A stretch of DNA of 64,000 bases from Batkoa obscura (GCA_030770535.1 JASVEC010000003.1:806001-870000); one strand, 5' to 3'; counted from the first letter of the stretch, positions 22,625 to 34,648 are shown. Numbers and translations: made by a program. Notes: generated from the sequence alone by a model not told the origin.

Positions 22625-23734
22625 ATGAATAAATTCCTTCTCATCGCTTTAGCTTTAAACGCAACTGCACTTGCTTCGGACTACTATCAAGCTCCTTTAA
22701 GTTATAATACCCCAGTAGAAAGCCATCCAATCTATAACAATAAACCAGAAAAACCAGGAAACAGTTCTCGAAATCATGGTAATAAACCAGGAAACAGTCC
22801 TCCAAATCATGGTAATAAACCAGAAAAACCAGGAAACAGTTCTCCAAATCATGGTAATAAACCAGGAAACAGTCCCCCAACTTATGGTAATAAACCAGAA
22901 AACAGCCCTCCAAATCATGGCAATAAACCAGAAAACAGTCCTCCAAATCATGGTAATAAACCAGAAAAACCAGGAAACAGTCCTCCAAATCATGGCAATA
23001 AACCAGGAAACAGTCCTCCAAATCATGGTAATAAACCAGGAAACAGTTCTCCAAATCATGGTAATAAACCAGAAAAACCAGGAAACAGTTCTCCAAATCA
23101 TGGTAATAAACCAGGAAACAGTCCCCCAACTTATGGTAATAAACCAGAAAACAGCCCTCCAAATCATGGCAATAAACCAGAAAACAGTCCTCCAAATCAT
23201 GGTAATAAACCAGAAAAACCAGGAAACAGTTCTCCAAATCATGGCAATAAACCAGGAAACAGTCCTCCAAATCATGGTAATAGACCAGGAAACAGTCCCC
23301 CAACTTATGGTAATAAACCAGAAAACAGCCCTCCAAATCATGGCAATAAACCAGAAAACAGTCCTCCAAATCATGGTAATAAACCAGAAAAACCAGGAAA
23401 CAGTTCTCCAAATCATGGCAATAAACCAGGAAACAGTTCTCCAAATCATGGTAATAAACCAGGAAACAGTCCTCCAAATCATGGTAATAAACCAGGAAAC
23501 AGTCCCCCAACTTATGGTAATAAACCAGAAAACAGCCCTCCAAATCATGGCAATAAACCAGAAAAACCACCAATCAACCCCCCAAGTTATGACAATCCTC
23601 CACCAAATAATCCCCCATCCAGTAATCCTACACCAGTTATTACTCCACCAGTAGATATTCCACCAGTTGTCACCCCACCAAGCTATAGAGGAGGTCCAAT
23701 TACTATCCCTCCTATTTACGAACCAACTTATTAA
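22625..23734 (+). CDS. Secreted Asn/Gly/Pro/His-rich repeat protein, member 4
   Basis: 369 residues. Signal peptide MNKFLLIALALNATALA, then YYQAPLSYNTPVESHPIYN. Next come about 26 units of GNKPGNSPPNH or GNKPEKPGNSSPNH (11 or 14 residues, 33 or 42 bp), occasionally with TYG in place of NHG. The end returns to the ordinary family pattern PPINPPSYDN..VTPPSYRGGPITIPPIYEPTY. The units form a higher-order repeat of roughly 210 bp, so the array grew by unequal exchange. His replaces Tyr in most units, giving a His/Asn/Gly/Pro protein that could bind metal (inference). Long ORFs in other frames here are by-products of the 3n repeat. Confidence 0.85.
   Translation: MNKFLLIALALNATALASDYYQAPLSYNTPVESHPIYNNKPEKPGNSSRNHGNKPGNSPPNHGNKPEKPGNSSPNHGNKPGNSPPTYGNKPENSPPNHGNKPENSPPNHGNKPEKPGNSPPNHGNKPGNSPPNHGNKPGNSSPNHGNKPEKPGNSSPNHGNKPGNSPPTYGNKPENSPPNHGNKPENSPPNHGNKPEKPGNSSPNHGNKPGNSPPNHGNRPGNSPPTYGNKPENSPPNHGNKPENSPPNHGNKPEKPGNSSPNHGNKPGNSSPNHGNKPGNSPPNHGNKPGNSPPTYGNKPENSPPNHGNKPEKPPINPPSYDNPPPNNPPSSNPTPVITPPVDIPPVVTPPSYRGGPITIPPIYEPTY
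22749..23570. repeat. Coding minisatellite (33/42-bp units in higher-order array)
   Basis: Tandem units around AATAAACCAGGAAACAGT with CCTCCAAATCATGG, present about 26 times and arranged in near-identical blocks of several units, all within the CDS of member 4. Confidence 0.9.
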
Positions 23735-26108
23735 TAATACAGTAGCTTACTAAAAATAAAGTCTTATTCATATTAATATTTAAGCATATGTACTATTCTT
23801 TCATTATTAAGTTAATTGTTCGGGATTCATACTTATATCAAATTTAATATTCTTTTTCAATTTATTATTTTCATTTGAGGTTATTAGCCTTTTAAATAGG
23901 TATCTTTAAAAACTATTTACTATATTCGTTTGAATTTTTTTATAGCTTTTTTAATCATAAATATAAGATCACTTATACTATCTTTGCCTTTAGGGTCTGC
24001 GTTTTATTTTGCGCATTGTCGCATGTCTTCCCTGTTATTCCTTTATTCATCAAAGTTAATCGAAATAGAGTAGTGGCAACTTTGATCATCAACTTTCAAA
24101 AGCCAACGTTTTAGCTCAAGAAAAATGAACTTATTTTTAAAAATGTTAATTTTCTTTATAAAATATTGAATATATTTAAATAATTTTATATATCTTTTTC
24201 AGTATGTTTTAATTAATATAAGATCTTATACTACCGAAATTTACCAAAAGGTTGGTTATCGAAACCTTTTTTAAAGAAATTACCAAAATAGAAGGGTACG
24301 ATCAAAACAGACAATATTAATAGAGCGTAATATTAAATATCCTTAAGAATAGCAATTATTAAAGCACCTTAGCTATAAAACACAAAAAGAAAATCAACAT
24401 ATGAATAACAAATTGTTTAGTTTTTTTATTTTTGATATAGTATTAGATATTTTGATGTCTTCTGTAAGCAACATCCAGATGGCTAACTTTTAACAAATTT
24501 TGATAATTCTCATTGACAGCCTTTGATTAGAGTATAGTGGAGAGAAGTGCGTTATTTCTTAAAATATCATATTAGAATGTACATGTCTTTTAACATAAAT
24601 TGGTAGCACTAAAAATATTATCATTCATAAAGAAGCCATATTTTTCGCAACATGTAACAAAACAAGTCTAGTTCTATTAAAGCATTTTGTTTTTAGAATC
24701 ATTGAAAAACAACAATAAATTAATCTACTAAACACGTCAACACTTTCAATCTCAACTAAATTAATACGCAACCAAACGAATAATATCATATTTGAATATT
24801 ATACACTTACCATTTTTTCATCAATTGCCTTATTTTATTTCACTATGATAGAACGATTCTGATAACAATCCCGTTAAATTAAACTAAACTTGTGTACAAT
24901 CAAACCAATGTGAAATATTGTTTTATTAGCTCTCGAATTGATTATAACACAACAATCACTTAAGTTGCTGTATTCTCAAGTTCAAATACAATCAACTCAG
25001 AGTCCCTTATTTTGATTTGCTGCGAGAATTTATAACTTCATATTGCAAAGAATATTATCCTCTCGTTTTGATATCCATACTTATTGGAGTATAAAAGAGA
25101 TTCTTCAATATGATAACTCGAGGCTTTTTTAATTGGATTACTCCCTGATAACGTATCATTAATAAAGTCACTAAGTCTTTCTGACAACATCTGATATAGA
25201 TTTTATAGTAGTATCTTCCATTGTATTTGTTTTACATAATTCGTAGCTTACTACATACTATTTCTATTAAGTTAAGTCTACCTTAGTTACATAAACTAAG
25301 ACCCTTCGACTCAAGGCAAGTTAATTAAGCAAGAGTAGCTTTTAACTTCGACCACTAAGTATCAACTTTCACACCAATAAGCCTAAAAAAATAAAATGAA
25401 ATAACTTCGCTTATACAGCTGTCTAAGTTAGGGTGTGCCCTGCGAAGCCATTTATTTAATATAATTTAACTATCAAGCTGTAAATCAGTAAACAATTTTC
25501 ATTATTATTTATAAAAATTATTGCATGCTATCACACGTTTGAATATAAATAATTGTACTAAAGGTATATTTCATAAAATTATAATCGTGTTGGACTAAAT
25601 CTTAGTCAATTTTGGTGTCTAATTCTTGAGTTTATTTGAAGCTGGACAGATTTATAGAGGAGTATTTCAATTGCCTAGGATATTGAGCTGTTTGGCCCAT
25701 CTTTATTATTATTATGTAAAAGAGTTTTAACGTAAGAATTATATCTATTAAAATACATTATATAATGAAAAAGCCTGTTCTAAAATATGTAAATATTAAC
25801 CCCTTGGTTATAATAAAATGAATTGAGGAAGAAGAGAACTAAAATTGGATTCTACTATGCATAAAATTAAACTAAGTTTTACGAACTTTTACTTTTCGAA
25901 TAAAATGAACTAAGTTTTTAAAAAAACCCTGAAATAAAAATGTGTGAATTCAAAATAAATTATCACTAATACTACCAACATTAACACAACCGATGATAAT
26001 ACGTTGATTTAAGTAGTTTATAAACGATATAAAAGCAAACCAGGGAGCTTAAATATAAAATAAAAACACTCATTCTATTTATTCGATAATCCATTAATTT
26101 ACTTCATT
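23735..26108. other. Intergenic spacer, related to spacer after member 6
   Basis: No gene seen. Several blocks match 29.9-30.9 kb in order, for example ATAGTGGCAACTT near 24072 and 30034, and an AAATATC(A/T)TATTAGAA block near 24562 and 30547. They mark an old segmental duplication. The last 500 bp carry the family 5' flank of member 5. Confidence 0.6.
26028..26034 (+). promoter_or_regulatory. TATA box (TATAAAA)
   Basis: CGATATAAAAGCAAAC lies 81 bp before the ATG at 26109, followed by the shared CATTCTATTTATTC block. Confidence 0.8.
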
Positions 26109-26597
26109 ATGAACAAACTCATTCTCGTTGTTTTAGCTTTAATTGCAGCTGTATTTGCTTCAGATTACAAAAAAGCTCCTCCAAGCTATAATAGCCCAGT
26201 TAAAAGCCCACCAAAGTATGATAAACCCGAAAAGCCGGTAAAAAATCCACCAAGTTACGAAACTCCTCCACCAAGTAATCCTCCAAGTTACGAAACTCCT
26301 CCACCAAGTAATCCCCCAAGTTACGAAACTCCTCCACCAAGTAATCCTCCAAGTTACGAAACTCCTCCACCAAGTAATCCCCCAAGTTACGAAACTCCTC
26401 CACCAAGTAATCCTCCAAGCTACGGCACTCCACCAGCTGTCACACCTCCAAGCTATAATATTCCGGTTATTAGCCCACCAAGCTATAATATACCTATTAT
26501 TATACCACCAAGTTATGAAGGAGGTTCAATCCCTTCACCACCTATCTACGGAGGAGGTGCAATTACTATTCTTCCTATCAACAACCCAATTTATTAG
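26109..26597 (+). CDS. Secreted Pro/Tyr-rich repeat protein, member 5
   Basis: 162 residues: signal peptide MNKLILVVLALIAAVFA, mature start SDYKKAPPSYN. Six PPSYETPPPSN-type units (11 residues, 33 bp) follow, nearly identical at DNA level, then PPSYNIPVISPPSYNIP and a tail GAITILPINNPIY. The tail ILPI..P..Y is shared with members 6, 7 and 8. The near-perfect repeats suggest recent array turnover. No Cys and no known domain. Confidence 0.85.
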   Translation: MNKLILVVLALIAAVFASDYKKAPPSYNSPVKSPPKYDKPEKPVKNPPSYETPPPSNPPSYETPPPSNPPSYETPPPSNPPSYETPPPSNPPSYETPPPSNPPSYGTPPAVTPPSYNIPVISPPSYNIPIIIPPSYEGGSIPSPPIYGGGAITILPINNPIY

Positions 26598-26975
26598 TAA
26601 ATCAGTAGCTTATTAGTAATAAAATTTAATTCATTTTTGTACTTAAACATGTTATAATTTACTATAAATTTAGTTTGTTGTAATATCATAACTTTCCTAA
26701 ACTTATCGCTAATGAATAAAGGACAACAGTTAGATAGATGATAATTGAGAACAAACACATGCTCCATAAATAAACGGAGTGTAAAAAATCAATACTTCTG
26801 ACCACAAAAGTCAAAGCTCTATCAATGTGTTAAATAGCTTTTAAAGGTCATTAAATTAAAACGCTAACTATCCTAAAAACTAAAAATTAATATTGAAATG
26901 AGCTAGTTGTAATGAAGTGCCGTCTACTTCTAGTTATTAACTTTAAAAAATTATTTAACTTGAGAAAAGTGAATT

Positions 26976-27071
26976 TGAGGATGTATTTTTTTGTTCAAGA
27001 ATTTTACTAATAGTCTTTCCAGTCAAATAGCGCTTGAAAAATCGAAAAAGTGAAGTCAAAAAAACACCACC
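26976..27071 (+). mobile_element. MITE copy 5
   Basis: TGAGGATGTATTTTTTTG..ACACCACCA, flanked by TT rather than TA on both sides; internal deletions make it 96 bp. Confidence 0.85.
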
Positions 27072-29225
27072 ATTTGGTTTTATAAAATTACAGAGTCAAT
27101 GGGAGTTTTATGGAATTTCTTAAAATAGTTAGAGCTAAAAGAAAAAAGAAAGTTAATTAATGAAATAATTTAAACTAATATATGTAGGATATATATACCT
27201 TTTATAATTTGAATTTATCTATAAATTATAAAATATTAAAGTTGTTACCTTTAAAAGTTAAAGGGGTTGTTGCACAACATTACAGATAAAAATACCTATA
27301 AAAAAATCAAAATTCTATTAGAGAAATTTTAAGCACATCACATATATAACATATGCATATAAATTTATAATAGCACTAATACAAAATATTATATCAATGT
27401 GGAAACTACTAAATTTTTAACTAATAACAATGTTTAAATAAACCAACCCCACATTTAGAAAAATAATTTATTTAGTGTATGAAAATTTTATTAAAAAATC
27501 TATAAAAAAAGACTAGGATAATAAATATAAGTATACAATAAATATTTATAGCGTTACTTTTAACTAATGTTATCAAAATATTGTTTAAAAGTATTATTTT
27601 TTGAATTTCAACTCACTTTTTTATTCTTTTAAAAGGCACTATTCCTAAATATTCCAATAATGAAAATGAAAATACAAAAACTTAAGTCAATAAAGTCAAA
27701 AAGCTGTATTTTTAATTTATATTATTAAAAGTTACTTTTTATCATAAAAATTTAGTATAAGTTTACTCTAATTATAGTATATACTAAAATTTGAGTGATT
27801 TTTCCCACTACAAATTTATTAGCCTTGGAGTTACTCAGAAACACTCTTAAAAATAAAATACTAACAAAATCAAATTTTTTATACTAAATGTAAAAAAAAT
27901 AAAATAAAATAATAATTTTAATAGCCATAGAATTAAAAATGACTATTTTCATGTTCTAATATTTTTGTAGTTTTGTAGTAATAGCTATTCAAAAAGTACT
28001 ATAAAAATCACATCTACCCTGTATTTTTTATAAATCTTCAGGTATTTAAAATATCATAATACCTTTTTCGTTGTGTTTTCATTAAAACTTAATAATGGAA
28101 GTTATAGAAGCTTAATAAAGGTAGGCTACTGTAACTTTGCTTATAAAGAGCATTAAATCTTAAGAGTACTATTAAAACAACGTTGATATTAAAAGATTAA
28201 AATATCAAATGTGTATAAAAATGCAATTACCAAAATCTTTAGCTATAAAAACGATAGAAGCTGAGAATTCAGTGATAAATTTGTATGTTTATTTTATTTT
28301 TAATATCAGTTTACATATATCAATAATCACCATAGACATCTTGATAATTAACCTTTGATAACGTTTGATGATTTACATTATTTATCTTTGTATATAATGC
28401 ATATCTCTTTTGAGTTAGACCTAAAGTATATAAAAGCTGCAGTTACAAGCAATATACTATCTCATAATGTATAAAATAGCATTGGATCTTACTTTATTAA
28501 AGGCTATCATTTGATATTTATCAAAAATAAGTATAAAGTAAATCTTTAAAGCTTTAGTCATCTCAAATCTCATATAAATCTTATCCAACCAAACTGGGAA
28601 TGTCACCTTTAAATGTAATACACATTTTATCTTTCCACCAATCAACTGGTTTTATTTTAATGAAAATCATGTTACTACCTGCAATTCATATCAAATCAAA
28701 ATTATATACTATTTGTACATCACTAAATAAACTAAACCTAGAAATAAGCTAATTTAATATTATTACGAATACTATTCAGATTTTAGATTTTCCTTCCACC
28801 AAAATTTAAATTGCTTGGCTAAAATTTAGTTAATTTAATTAGAATTGCAAGCTTATTTTAAATTTTGGGCTTAACTTATTGAGTCATAGCCGTTATTTTA
28901 AAAAGCGTGTAAAATAGTTTTAGGGTGGGAAACAGATTTACAGTGATAAACTCTAATAAAGTTTATGTCTTTAAAGGACATAAATAATGACGAATTTATC
29001 TTATTAAAATAAATTGAGGAAGCTTCAAGGGTCAGTTTATATTAAATTTATTTCAAGTTCAGCTGTATTTTATGGATTTTAGTTTCGAATAGAATCAAAA
29101 AGTTTTCTCAAAAAAAGCCGTAAAATAAAACGAAATAAGTGAATAGAAAACGAATTTCGAACCTAACACAACTCATTTCAAAGGCCAAGAAACTGGTGCA
29201 TACTAGTAAAAACATCCATAAACAC

Positions 29226-29232
29226 TATAAAA
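29226..29232 (+). promoter_or_regulatory. TATA box (TATAAAA)
   Basis: ACACTATAAAAGCAAG lies 87 bp before the likely start at 29313. Confidence 0.8.
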
Positions 29233-29312
29233 GCAAGTTTAAAAGCTAAAAACTAAAACTAAAAACAACTCATTATATTTATTTGTTCAACAACTCATCA
29301 ATTCATTCCAAT

Positions 29313-29720
29313 ATGAAATTCTTTACTCTAATTTTAGCCTTATCTGTAGTTGTATTCGCTCAAGATTATAATCAAACTCCTCCAGCTGCTAATCCACCAT
29401 CTTATAATACTCTTCCAGTAGCTAGTCTACAAATCTATGGCGTCTCAGGTAAAACCCATAAAAAATATGGTGATAAATTTAAAAAACCAAAGAAACCACA
29501 TGCAGGTCATGGTAAACCATCCAATATTCATACAATTGCCACTCCTCCAAGTTATGGAACCCTTCCAGTTATTAGTCCTCCGGTTATCACTCCTCCGACT
29601 GTTACCCCACCAAGCTATAGCATTCCAGTTGTGTCACCACCAAGCTATAACGGAAATCCAATTAATATTCTACCTATTCCCCAAACTTACCAAGCTATTA
29701 GTAATCCAAAGACTTATTAA
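29313..29720 (+). CDS. Secreted Pro/Tyr-rich repeat protein, member 6
   Basis: The second in-frame ATG (29313) is chosen because MKFFTLILALSVVVFA is a normal signal peptide like those of the paralogues; the upstream ATG at 29283 would add a polar NNSSIHSN leader. The mature part starts QDYNQTPPA, has a basic Lys/Gly/His stretch (KKYGDKFKKPKKPHAGHGK) resembling the KPEKP segments of members 4 and 7, then PPSYGTLPVISPP units. It ends with the family tail ILPIPQTYQAISNPKTY. About 135 residues. Confidence 0.82.
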   Translation: MKFFTLILALSVVVFAQDYNQTPPAANPPSYNTLPVASLQIYGVSGKTHKKYGDKFKKPKKPHAGHGKPSNIHTIATPPSYGTLPVISPPVITPPTVTPPSYSIPVVSPPSYNGNPINILPIPQTYQAISNPKTY

Positions 29721-30172
29721 TAATAAAAGTAGTTTAATTTTTATCAAGATGTTTGTGTCGTTGTTCTGTTATTAATTATTGAGTCGAAAATTATACTTAC
29801 ATGAAACCCAATTCATTTCTAAGATGGTATTTAGTATTTTAGAATTGGTAGCATTTTAAAAGATTATAGTATTCTTTGAAAAAACTCATCCCTCTTTGAT
29901 CTGAAAACCTTTAGTTTTTTAGATCATAAATATCAATCATCTATATAATGTTTACTTAAAAATCTTACATTTATTTTTAGTTATTGTTTGTTTCCATTAT
30001 CGTTCCTTCATTCATTACTTATTGAAATAAAATAGTGGCAACTTAGATATTCAATAACTTTCAAAAAAAACCATATTTAGTTTAAGAGTAATGAACCGAT
30101 TGTTTAAAAACGCTAATTCTCTTTATAAACCATTTGTTATTTGATAATCATTATCATACCTTTTCTAATATA

Positions 30173-30271
30173 TGGTGATATATTTTTTTGTTTAAGAATT
30201 TTACTAACAATCTTTCCACTCAAATAACGCTTAAAAGATGGGAAAAGTAATGAAGCCAAAAAAAAACCCCA
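30173..30271 (+). mobile_element. MITE copy 6
   Basis: TGGTGATATATTTTTTTG..AAAACCCCA flanked by TA. Confidence 0.87.
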
Positions 30272-31478
30272 TATGTTGATTGAAGTTTTACAATTTTTCG
30301 AGGGAACTATGAAAATATAAAGGTATTAAAGTAGTCATAGTATTTATAAAAGGTAATATCAAATAGGAATAATTATAATCAAGCCTTTAGTTATAAAAAA
30401 CAAACTGAATAGTTAAACATTAAATAGGGATATTTTATTTATTGATAATTATCGTAAACAACTTGACAAGTAACTTTTACGAATTTCGATAACTTCCGTT
30501 AGTGACCTTTTAATAGAGCATGTCTGAGAAAGCGAGCTATCCATAAAATATCTTATTAGAAAACTTTTATTTTTAGAAACAGGTTCATAACAAAAATATA
30601 GATCTTCAATTATAAAGAAACCCTATTCTCCTTAACATACAATATAAAATCCTTTCTAACTTTATTGAAACCTTTCATTCCTAAAATCATCCAAGAATAA
30701 CTATGAACTAATTGTATAAACCCATCAACTGTCTTTAATTTCAACTAAATTTATATGCAACCAAACCGATAATATCATCTTTTAATAATCTTATGCTTAC
30801 CATAATTTTTACTATTTGATTTATTTTATTTTATTATAGCTATTGAAATTGAAATCTACTCTATATACCAATAATTTTTATAACTAATAAGTTGTATTAT
30901 TGCGTTGATATGGATTTTAAGCTAAATTCTTATTTTTAAATGTATAGTTAGTCAGAGCATATTTCAACTTAAATAACTGAATATTTGAGGTAAATTTTAA
31001 ACACCCTTAAGATTTAAGATAGTTTGACTAAAATTTAGTTTAGTTTTATGTCTAAATCCCCAAGTTTATCCCAAGTTGTGTAGATTTTTGGAAGAAAATT
31101 AAAACACCTAGAGCGAAATTGAAGCTCAAGATGTTAGTTAAACTGGCTGAACCTTTATTTTATTGACATTTAAAATAGTTTTAATATTGAAAGCATAGTG
31201 TTACTACGGTTAACTATAAAATAAATACCCCTTTCTCAAAGTATAGAAACAGCAAAGATTGGAGTCGATGAAATAAATTCCACAATTATTGAGAGCTAGA
31301 TTGGATTCTATTATCCACAAAAGTTAATTATATTTTACAGATTTGGTTTTTAATAAACCGGGTTTATTATCAAAAACCTTGAAATAAAATGGGCAAATTG
31401 AAAATAAATTGAATTCAACACAACCAATATCAACATAAACCGATGATAATAAGCTAGTTTAAACACATGAATAAAGAC

Positions 31479-31486
31479 TATAAAAA
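31479..31486 (+). promoter_or_regulatory. TATA box (TATAAAAA)
   Basis: GACTATAAAAACAGAG lies 83 bp before the ATG at 31562, then the shared CATTCTATTTATTTAC block. Confidence 0.78.
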
Positions 31487-31561
31487 CAGAGATAAAAACT
31501 CAAAAACAAAGATAAAAACATTTCATTCTATTTATTTACTAATTGCCTAATTTATTTCATT

Positions 31562-32110
31562 ATGAACAAATTCATCCTCATTATTTTTGCTTTAATTACA
31601 GTTATAATTGCATCGGATTATATTCCACCTCCACCAAGTTATAATATCAAACCTGAAAACCCAGTTAAAAACCCTCCTACTTATGATGATAAACCAGAGA
31701 AGCCTGAAAAACCAGTTAAAAACCCTCCTACTTATGATGATAAACCAGAGAAGCCTGAAAAACCAATTAAAAACCCACCTACTTATGATGATAAACCAGA
31801 GAAGCCTGAAAAACCAGTTAAAAACCCTCCTACTTATGATGATAAACCAGAGAAGCCTGAAAAACCAATTAAAAATCCCCCAAGTTACGAAACTCCTCCA
31901 CCAAGTAATCCCCCAAGTTACGAAACTCCTCCACCAGCTAATCCCCCAAGTTACGAAACTCCTCCATCAAGCAATCCCCCAAGTTATACTACTACTCCAC
32001 CGAGCTACAATATACCTGTGATTTCACCACCTAATTATGGAAGTAATCCAATTGCTATTTTACCAATTCCAAATCCTTATCAACTTGCTACTAATCCAAT
32101 AGCTTATTAA
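31562..32110 (+). CDS. Secreted Pro/Tyr/Lys-rich repeat protein, member 7
   Basis: 182 residues. Signal peptide MNKFILIIFALITVIIA, mature start SDYIPPPPSYN. Four near-identical 17-residue units NPPTYDDKPEKPEKPVK (51 bp) are followed by three PPSYETPPP(S/A)N units shared with members 3 and 5, then the tail AILPIPNPYQLATNPIAY. The mix shows that repeat modules move between paralogues, by gene conversion or unequal crossing-over. The charged KPEKPEK segment alternates Lys and Glu. Confidence 0.85.
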   Translation: MNKFILIIFALITVIIASDYIPPPPSYNIKPENPVKNPPTYDDKPEKPEKPVKNPPTYDDKPEKPEKPIKNPPTYDDKPEKPEKPVKNPPTYDDKPEKPEKPIKNPPSYETPPPSNPPSYETPPPANPPSYETPPSSNPPSYTTTPPSYNIPVISPPNYGSNPIAILPIPNPYQLATNPIAY

Positions 32111-33153
32111 GAATAAAGATTTATTAAATTTTAGAGTTATCTTCGAACTTCAATATGAGTGAGTTGAAATATTGTATTTTATACTATTTGTAAACACTTT
32201 TTTGATTTCTATGGGCAATGTATAGCTCCAATTTTTATAACTAGTTATGAATTTTGTTCTGCTGTATTGAAGCTTAACACCTATGTTCTTAATCTTAAAT
32301 AAATGATCACACAACACTGATTTGTACTATAAGAAATGGAAATAGGCTCGACTTAAACTATGTTCAATTCAAATAAAAGATTAAAGTAATTTCAACTATT
32401 TGATCTCTTTTACCAACTATCTAGTATAGTTTTTGTACTAAAATAATTGATAGAATGGATTTTATTAAGTCTGATCCTTGGATTTTAGTTGAGTTTTAGC
32501 ATTGACTTACTTTTAAATGAGCAATTAATTAGTTTTCAAAAGAGAAGAAATCACTATCTTCTAACAGCAATTTTTTCAAGAAATGCCATATTAATTCCTT
32601 AAAATTTCAACTGTTTGAACAAAAATTGGGTAAAATTTATTGTCGAAACTTGGTACTTTGTTTGTTTCGATTTTTATAAAGCTATTATAGCTCCTTTACG
32701 ACTTTTTTAGCAATAATTTTTATAATTAAATTCTTTATATAGCCAATTTTTTTAACCTCAGATTCTTATACTTTAGTCCAATTTTAGTAAAATCTAATCT
32801 CTTAAATGAACATTTTATTAGTTGAAAAGGAGCTACAATAGCTTTGATATTTAAAATGAAAAGATTACCTTTCATCTAAATCCTTATTTCTTCACTTGCT
32901 TTCCTTTTCCCTATCTCTCCCACTATCTGTCATCTAATCTGAACTTAATTTTCTTCCAATAATAAAACACTTGGGGCTTTTGACTTTTTCAACATTTTAT
33001 TTTTTTAAAATAATATTCAATCTAATTGATTAGATAAATAATAATCTATTTTATAGTAACATTGATTCTATAAGAATAAATATATAAAGTTAATATATAA
33101 ATCGATTAGATAATATTGAAAGACATAAAGCTATTTTTTTGGTATTATTTATT

Positions 33154-33156
33154 CAT

Positions 33157-33239
<83 letters not shown>

Positions 33240-33241
33240 TT
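33154..33241. repeat. (ATTT)n microsatellite
   Basis: About 22 uninterrupted ATTT units; the apparent small ORF across it is an artefact of the repeat. Confidence 0.95.
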
Positions 33242-33542
33242 TTAAGCTCTTATTAAAAGGAGAAATTATTAATAGAATTTTAAATAAAAGACATTCTCAT
33301 ATAAGTAATAACTCTATCAACTAAGGATTAAAATAAAATAGGGTTCACTCAAATCTAGATTTTATTTAAATCTTATTTAAAGTTGATTTTTTAAATTTTC
33401 AATAAAGAATAAAGTGAAATTTTAGTGAAAATAAAGCCCTTAAATAAATAGTGTGGAGTTTGAATAAAATAAAACTAGACAATGTACAATAAAACAGAGA
33501 AAAAAAAAGGTGTTAATGAAATTAAAATAGATTTTAAATAAC

Positions 33543-33550
33543 TATAAAAA
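33543..33550 (+). promoter_or_regulatory. TATA box (TATAAAAA)
   Basis: AACTATAAAAAGCCAACC lies about 79 bp before the ATG at 33622. Confidence 0.75.
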
Positions 33551-33621
33551 GCCAACCAACTTTCTAAAATAAAAATAAAAACAACATTTATTTATTCATT
33601 AATTTAATAACTTTACTTAAT

Positions 33622-33951
33622 ATGAAATTCCTAATCCCTACCTTAACTTTAATTGCTAGTGCATGCGCTTCAGATTACGTATCATCTTCACCGGTGAGTG
33701 ATACTAGTTATAAATCTCCAATTATTTCTCCTCCAATTATTATTACTCCACCAACTAAATATCCTCCTGTTTATGGAGGTCCAATTACTTCCCCACCTAT
33801 TATTTCCCCACCTATCTATGGTGGTCCTATTAAGTCACCACCAATTTACGGTGGCCCTATTAAGTCACCACCAATTTATGGTGGTCCAATTAAAATCCTT
33901 CCTATTGAAGAACCTTATCAACCAATTACTTACCCAGTGGATTATCAATAA
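33622..33951 (+). CDS. Secreted Pro/Tyr-rich repeat protein, member 8
   Basis: 109 residues: signal peptide MKFLIPTLTLIASACA, mature start SDYVSSSP. Units of GGPIKSPPIY (10 residues, 30 bp) are repeated at the end, and the tail is IKILPIEEPYQPITYPVDYQ. Gly-Gly-Pro-Ile replaces the Ser-Tyr-Asn style of the other members. A Cys occurs only within the signal peptide. Confidence 0.82.
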   Translation: MKFLIPTLTLIASACASDYVSSSPVSDTSYKSPIISPPIIITPPTKYPPVYGGPITSPPIISPPIYGGPIKSPPIYGGPIKSPPIYGGPIKILPIEEPYQPITYPVDYQ

Positions 33952-34648
33952 TAATTATATGAAACAATAAAAATAAGTTAACTATATTATTTATATTATC
34001 TATGTTATTTATATTATTTATATTATCTATATTATATTAAATGTATTTATTTGAAATAATTAATTCAAAAAGTCCTATTTTTTTAATTTTTTTAATTAAT
34101 AAGATAAACACTAGATTTGTTTTATAACAATAATAAAATAAATTGATGTTATTGATATTTCATAGTTCAGGTTTGGTTATACGTTCTTGGTAACAAAGTT
34201 AAATTAGAAGATCACTTAAACTTTTATACATTTTAAATGTCAAAGCTAATAAATGTTAATGTTTACGTTTTATCAATGTTCTCTTCAAAACTTGAATTTT
34301 TGTTCAGTTTTTGTTTAGTTTTTATTAAGTTTTTATTTAATTTTTAATTAGATTTGAAATCAATGATTAAATTATTGAATTTTGATTGATATATATGATT
34401 ATTTTTTTAAAATGCTATAAAATTTTCAACTATTAATGAATTTCTATCAACTGACTATTCATAAATAAGGATTATTAAAAAAAATAACATTTTTTTTATA
34501 ATAAATTAATGATAAATAGTTGTTTATTTTTATTAAAAAAGTGGAATGTAAGTAAAAAATGCACAAAACTTGATTGATTAACTAACTTGATAACTAATTT
34601 AAACTATTGATAATTAATTTAAAACTTAATTAAGTTAGTATGAATTAA

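Larger units (their letters stand above)
26598..29312. other. Intergenic spacer with MITE copy 5
   Basis: Holds MITE copy 5, then about 1.5 kb of very AT-rich DNA without recognisable content, then the family 5' flank of member 6 from about 28.8 kb. Confidence 0.6.
29721..31561. other. Intergenic spacer with MITE copy 6
   Basis: No gene. Blocks correspond to the spacer after member 4 (about 24.0-24.7 kb), and the last 550 bp carry the family 5' flank. Confidence 0.6.
32111..33621. other. Intergenic spacer
   Basis: No gene. It contains the (ATTT)n tract and the short promoter of member 8. The DNA 32.4-33.1 kb shows nothing recognisable. Confidence 0.6.

Noticed and set aside
22641-23654. Long open frames of 280-310 codons on the minus strand and in another plus frame
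   Set aside because: They arise because the 33/42-bp repeats are multiples of three without stops in those frames; only the plus-strand frame with signal peptide and family tail is credible.
33139-33324. 61-codon frame of repeated FIYL residues
   Set aside because: Product of the (ATTT)n microsatellite.
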